NCBI GenBank assembly: GCA_021774735.1
Contig: JAJFIS010000031.1
Coordinates: 117,024-181,023, forward strand
DNA length: 64,000 nt
Source of the DNA: Alphaproteobacteria bacterium
GTDB taxonomy: Bacteria > Pseudomonadota > Alphaproteobacteria > Sphingomonadales > Kordiimonadaceae
Reading direction: 5' to 3'
The notes under the pieces were generated by a model that worked only from the letters and a program-made list of their open reading frames with translations, searched no databases and was not told the origin of the DNA. This document shows positions 62,211-64,000 of this stretch, one piece after another. Every line of letters begins with the position of its first letter. Positions within the stretch are counted from its first letter, which is position 1. Made by a program: the position numbers and the translations under genes.

Positions 62211-63857
62211 ATGCACAAACCTGTGGGGGTTGTAAATAAAGTGGGTACGACCAAGCGAACGCTGTTTGGCTTGGTTGTTGGTTGTGCTGTTTTTTTTGCA
62301 AACACATTATTTCTTATTAATTTGGTTATGGGACAAGGCGTTGATCCTATCTCTCTTGTTCTCGCGGCGTCGGCAGGTGGCACATTAGGGGTCATATTGC
62401 ATATTTTATTGGTTCAAAATTCAAACGGTAATTTGGCCAACACCTTAATAATTGATACTGCCTCTGAGCCAGAAGACTGTGATGAATTAGCGGAGCAATT
62501 AGAGGTGCAGCACCGTGCTTTTACGAAGCTTGCCAATGAGCTGAGTACAGCGCGCGATACGGCTGAACTCGCTAGCACGGCAAAAAGTGACTTTTTAGCG
62601 ATGATGAGCCATGAAATTAGAACGCCGTTAAATGGTATCGTTGGTATGATTGATCTGTTGATTGATACCAAGCTGGATGACAATCAGGCCTATTTCGCGA
62701 GTACTTTGAAGCAATCATCGGCTTCTTTGATGGTGATCATTAATGATATTCTTGATATCTCTAAATTAGAAGCTGGTAAGGTTGAGATTGATATTAGCTC
62801 TTTTGATTTACGGCACATAATTAATGAAGCAATGGACTTTTTAGCACCGAAGGTAAATGAAAAAGGCTTGTCGACATCACTCAAGATGGACGAAAATCTG
62901 CCTCCTATAATTATGAGCGATCCAACTAGATTTCGCCAAATCCTGTTCAATCTAATTAGCAATGCTATTAAATTTACAGAAGAAGGCAGCATAGATCTGT
63001 CCTTTGAATTGATGCGCCATGAAGGTAATGACTATTGGATTATGGCCAAGGTTCAGGATTCTGGTATTGGCCTCTCCCAAGATGCGCAACGAAAGCTATT
63101 TAACAAATTTGCACAAGCTGATGTATCCACAACCAAACAATATGGTGGCAGTGGGCTTGGTTTGGCAATTAGTAAGCAGTTATGTCAGTTGCTTGGCGGT
63201 GAAATTGGCGTTGAATCAGTTGAAGGGGCAGGCTCTGTATTTTGGTTCACCTTTAAGTGCCAAATTGGCACTATGGAAACCGCTGAGGTGTCTAGCACAC
63301 CGACCTCTGATATTGCTTTACCTGACATCCAAATAACGCGGCCGCTGCGCATATTAATTGCTGAAGACAACCGTATAAACCAAATCATATTCGATAAAAT
63401 ATTCACATCTCTTGGCCATGAGGTGGTTATGGCGGAGAATGGGGCAGATGCCAGCGAATTAGCTGAAGAGGAAGAGTTTGATGTAATTTTAATGGATATT
63501 CATATGCCTATTTTAGGTGGTCTTGATGTTACTAAATGGATAAGGGTAACGGATGGTATGAATGTATCAATTCCCATTATTGGCTGTACGGCGGATGTCT
63601 TTCCGGAACAGATTAAGCGCTTTAAAGAATCTGGCATGAATGATGTGGTAACAAAACCAGTTAACCGCAGAGAATTGCTGGAAAAAATAGATATATCACT
63701 TGGCGAAAATATTCATAATTTAGGTGTTGTAGAACAGAAGCCAAGCGATGATCATGTCGCGGACACCAGTGCCCATGATTTGATAGACTGCGGGAGCATG
63801 ACACCTGCTGCGCTTTCAGACATTAATAAGTTAATCGCTGATATTGGTAAAAAATAA
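62211..63857 (+). CDS. membrane-bound hybrid histidine kinase/receiver protein
   Basis: A 548-residue hybrid kinase with two N-terminal TM helices ([23 protein letters not shown] and [20 protein letters not shown]) and no clear periplasmic sensor domain. HisKA has [11 protein letters not shown] (His about 134), then an ATPase domain ([28 protein letters not shown]) and a receiver ([13 protein letters not shown], acceptor Asp in [17 protein letters not shown]). After the receiver a short tail ends abruptly near the IS256 end. GGA lies seven bases before the ATG; an in-frame GTG at 62241 is an alternative. It is the second kinase of this layout in the window. Confidence 0.9.
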   Translation: MHKPVGVVNKVGTTKRTLFGLVVGCAVFFANTLFLINLVMGQGVDPISLVLAASAGGTLGVILHILLVQNSNGNLANTLIIDTASEPEDCDELAEQLEVQHRAFTKLANELSTARDTAELASTAKSDFLAMMSHEIRTPLNGIVGMIDLLIDTKLDDNQAYFASTLKQSSASLMVIINDILDISKLEAGKVEIDISSFDLRHIINEAMDFLAPKVNEKGLSTSLKMDENLPPIIMSDPTRFRQILFNLISNAIKFTEEGSIDLSFELMRHEGNDYWIMAKVQDSGIGLSQDAQRKLFNKFAQADVSTTKQYGGSGLGLAISKQLCQLLGGEIGVESVEGAGSVFWFTFKCQIGTMETAEVSSTPTSDIALPDIQITRPLRILIAEDNRINQIIFDKIFTSLGHEVVMAENGADASELAEEEEFDVILMDIHMPILGGLDVTKWIRVTDGMNVSIPIIGCTADVFPEQIKRFKESGMNDVVTKPVNRRELLEKIDISLGENIHNLGVVEQKPSDDHVADTSAHDLIDCGSMTPAALSDINKLIADIGKK

Positions 63858-64000
63858 CCCTGGAGCCTATCTTTTTAACTGTGTAAGTGGCCATGATATA
63901 CTCCATGAAAGGGAGATTTATTATGGCTATCAAGCAAGAAGTTATCGATGAACTATTGAAGGACTACAAAAACCCTGAAGACCTTTTGGGTGAAGAGGGT
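63858..64000 (+). mobile_element. left end of an IS256-family insertion sequence (partial)
   Basis: Directly after the hybrid kinase stop comes a stretch with ACTGTGTAAGTGG (about 63878-63890), like the TGTGTAA-containing terminal repeats of IS256-type elements, and then a transposase gene that runs off the window. The exact terminal repeat and target duplication cannot be fixed without the other end. Confidence 0.6.
63923..64000 (+). CDS. IS256-family transposase, N-terminal fragment (window edge)
   Basis: The first 26 codons are visible. The start MAIKQEVIDELLKDYKNPED, then LLGEEG, is the characteristic N-terminus of IS256/Mutator-type DDE transposases, which usually read DELLKDYKxPEDLLGExG. 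GGGAG lies about nine bases upstream. The rest, including the DDE catalytic core, is beyond the window. Intactness is unknown. Confidence 0.85.
   Translation, partial: MAIKQEVIDELLKDYKNPEDLLGEEG

Overview
The window comes from a Gram-negative alphaproteobacterium, probably a marine or heterotrophic one. It has moderate GC, a bacterial type A RNase P RNA, HutG-type histidine degradation, a Coq4-type quinone protein, RND efflux, a 17 kDa surface antigen-like lipoprotein and many lipoprotein or Sec signals. The genus cannot be fixed from sequence alone. Most of the window is ordinary chromosomal metabolism. No tRNA, CRISPR array, prophage or integrase was seen. One IS256-type insertion sequence begins at the right edge.

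Layout. 1-2.45 kb is the end of a histidine-utilisation operon (hutU-hutH-hutG). 2.9-3.1 kb is a gene-free interval with an FNR-type promoter and a likely small RNA. 3.2-12.2 kb holds argE and a nucleoside and deoxyribose cluster: phosphopentomutase, hypoxanthine-type phosphoribosyltransferase, purine nucleoside phosphorylase, deoC, a two-part aldehyde dehydrogenase and an NCS2-like permease. Together these split nucleosides, isomerise and cleave deoxyribose phosphate, and oxidise the aldehyde released. 12.4-23.3 kb carries an MFS transporter, glutathione reductase, two universal stress proteins, a PepSY/response regulator/sensor kinase operon, a lipoprotein, a gamma-glutamyltransferase and a hybrid kinase.

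23.4-34.6 kb has a GMC oxidoreductase/cytochrome P450 pair, an ABM-domain protein, a formate/nitrite channel, a CPA2 antiporter, tandem secreted DUF547 proteins, two MAPEG proteins and two GNAT acetyltransferases. 34.6-43 kb has an SDR, a secreted M24 peptidase, two tandem PA3286-like ketoacyl synthases, a TerB-DnaJ protein, an EamA exporter, an AmpD-type amidase, a TPR-like secreted protein and rnpB on the minus strand. 43.5-53.9 kb has a TetR-controlled RND pump, a secreted M20 peptidase, and a second TetR divergent from a haloalkane dehalogenase and a lipoprotein amidohydrolase. 54.8-55.9 kb is an AT-rich islet of four tiny genes, two of them below usual gene-calling length. 56-64 kb has threonine dehydratase, hemN, a Coq4-like protein, a patatin, an acyl-CoA ligase, a second hybrid kinase and the start of the IS256 element.

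The two most interesting places are: (1) 2907-3103, where a class II FNR-type promoter is correctly spaced upstream of a three-hairpin RNA whose first two loops both show UGCUUCC, an anti-Shine-Dalgarno-like sequence; and (2) 54871-55835, where two peptides of 42 and 46 residues share a G-[AN]-[VI]-P-P-[KR]-[NST]-I motif and flank a small three-helix membrane protein. Both are read from sequence only and remain unproven.
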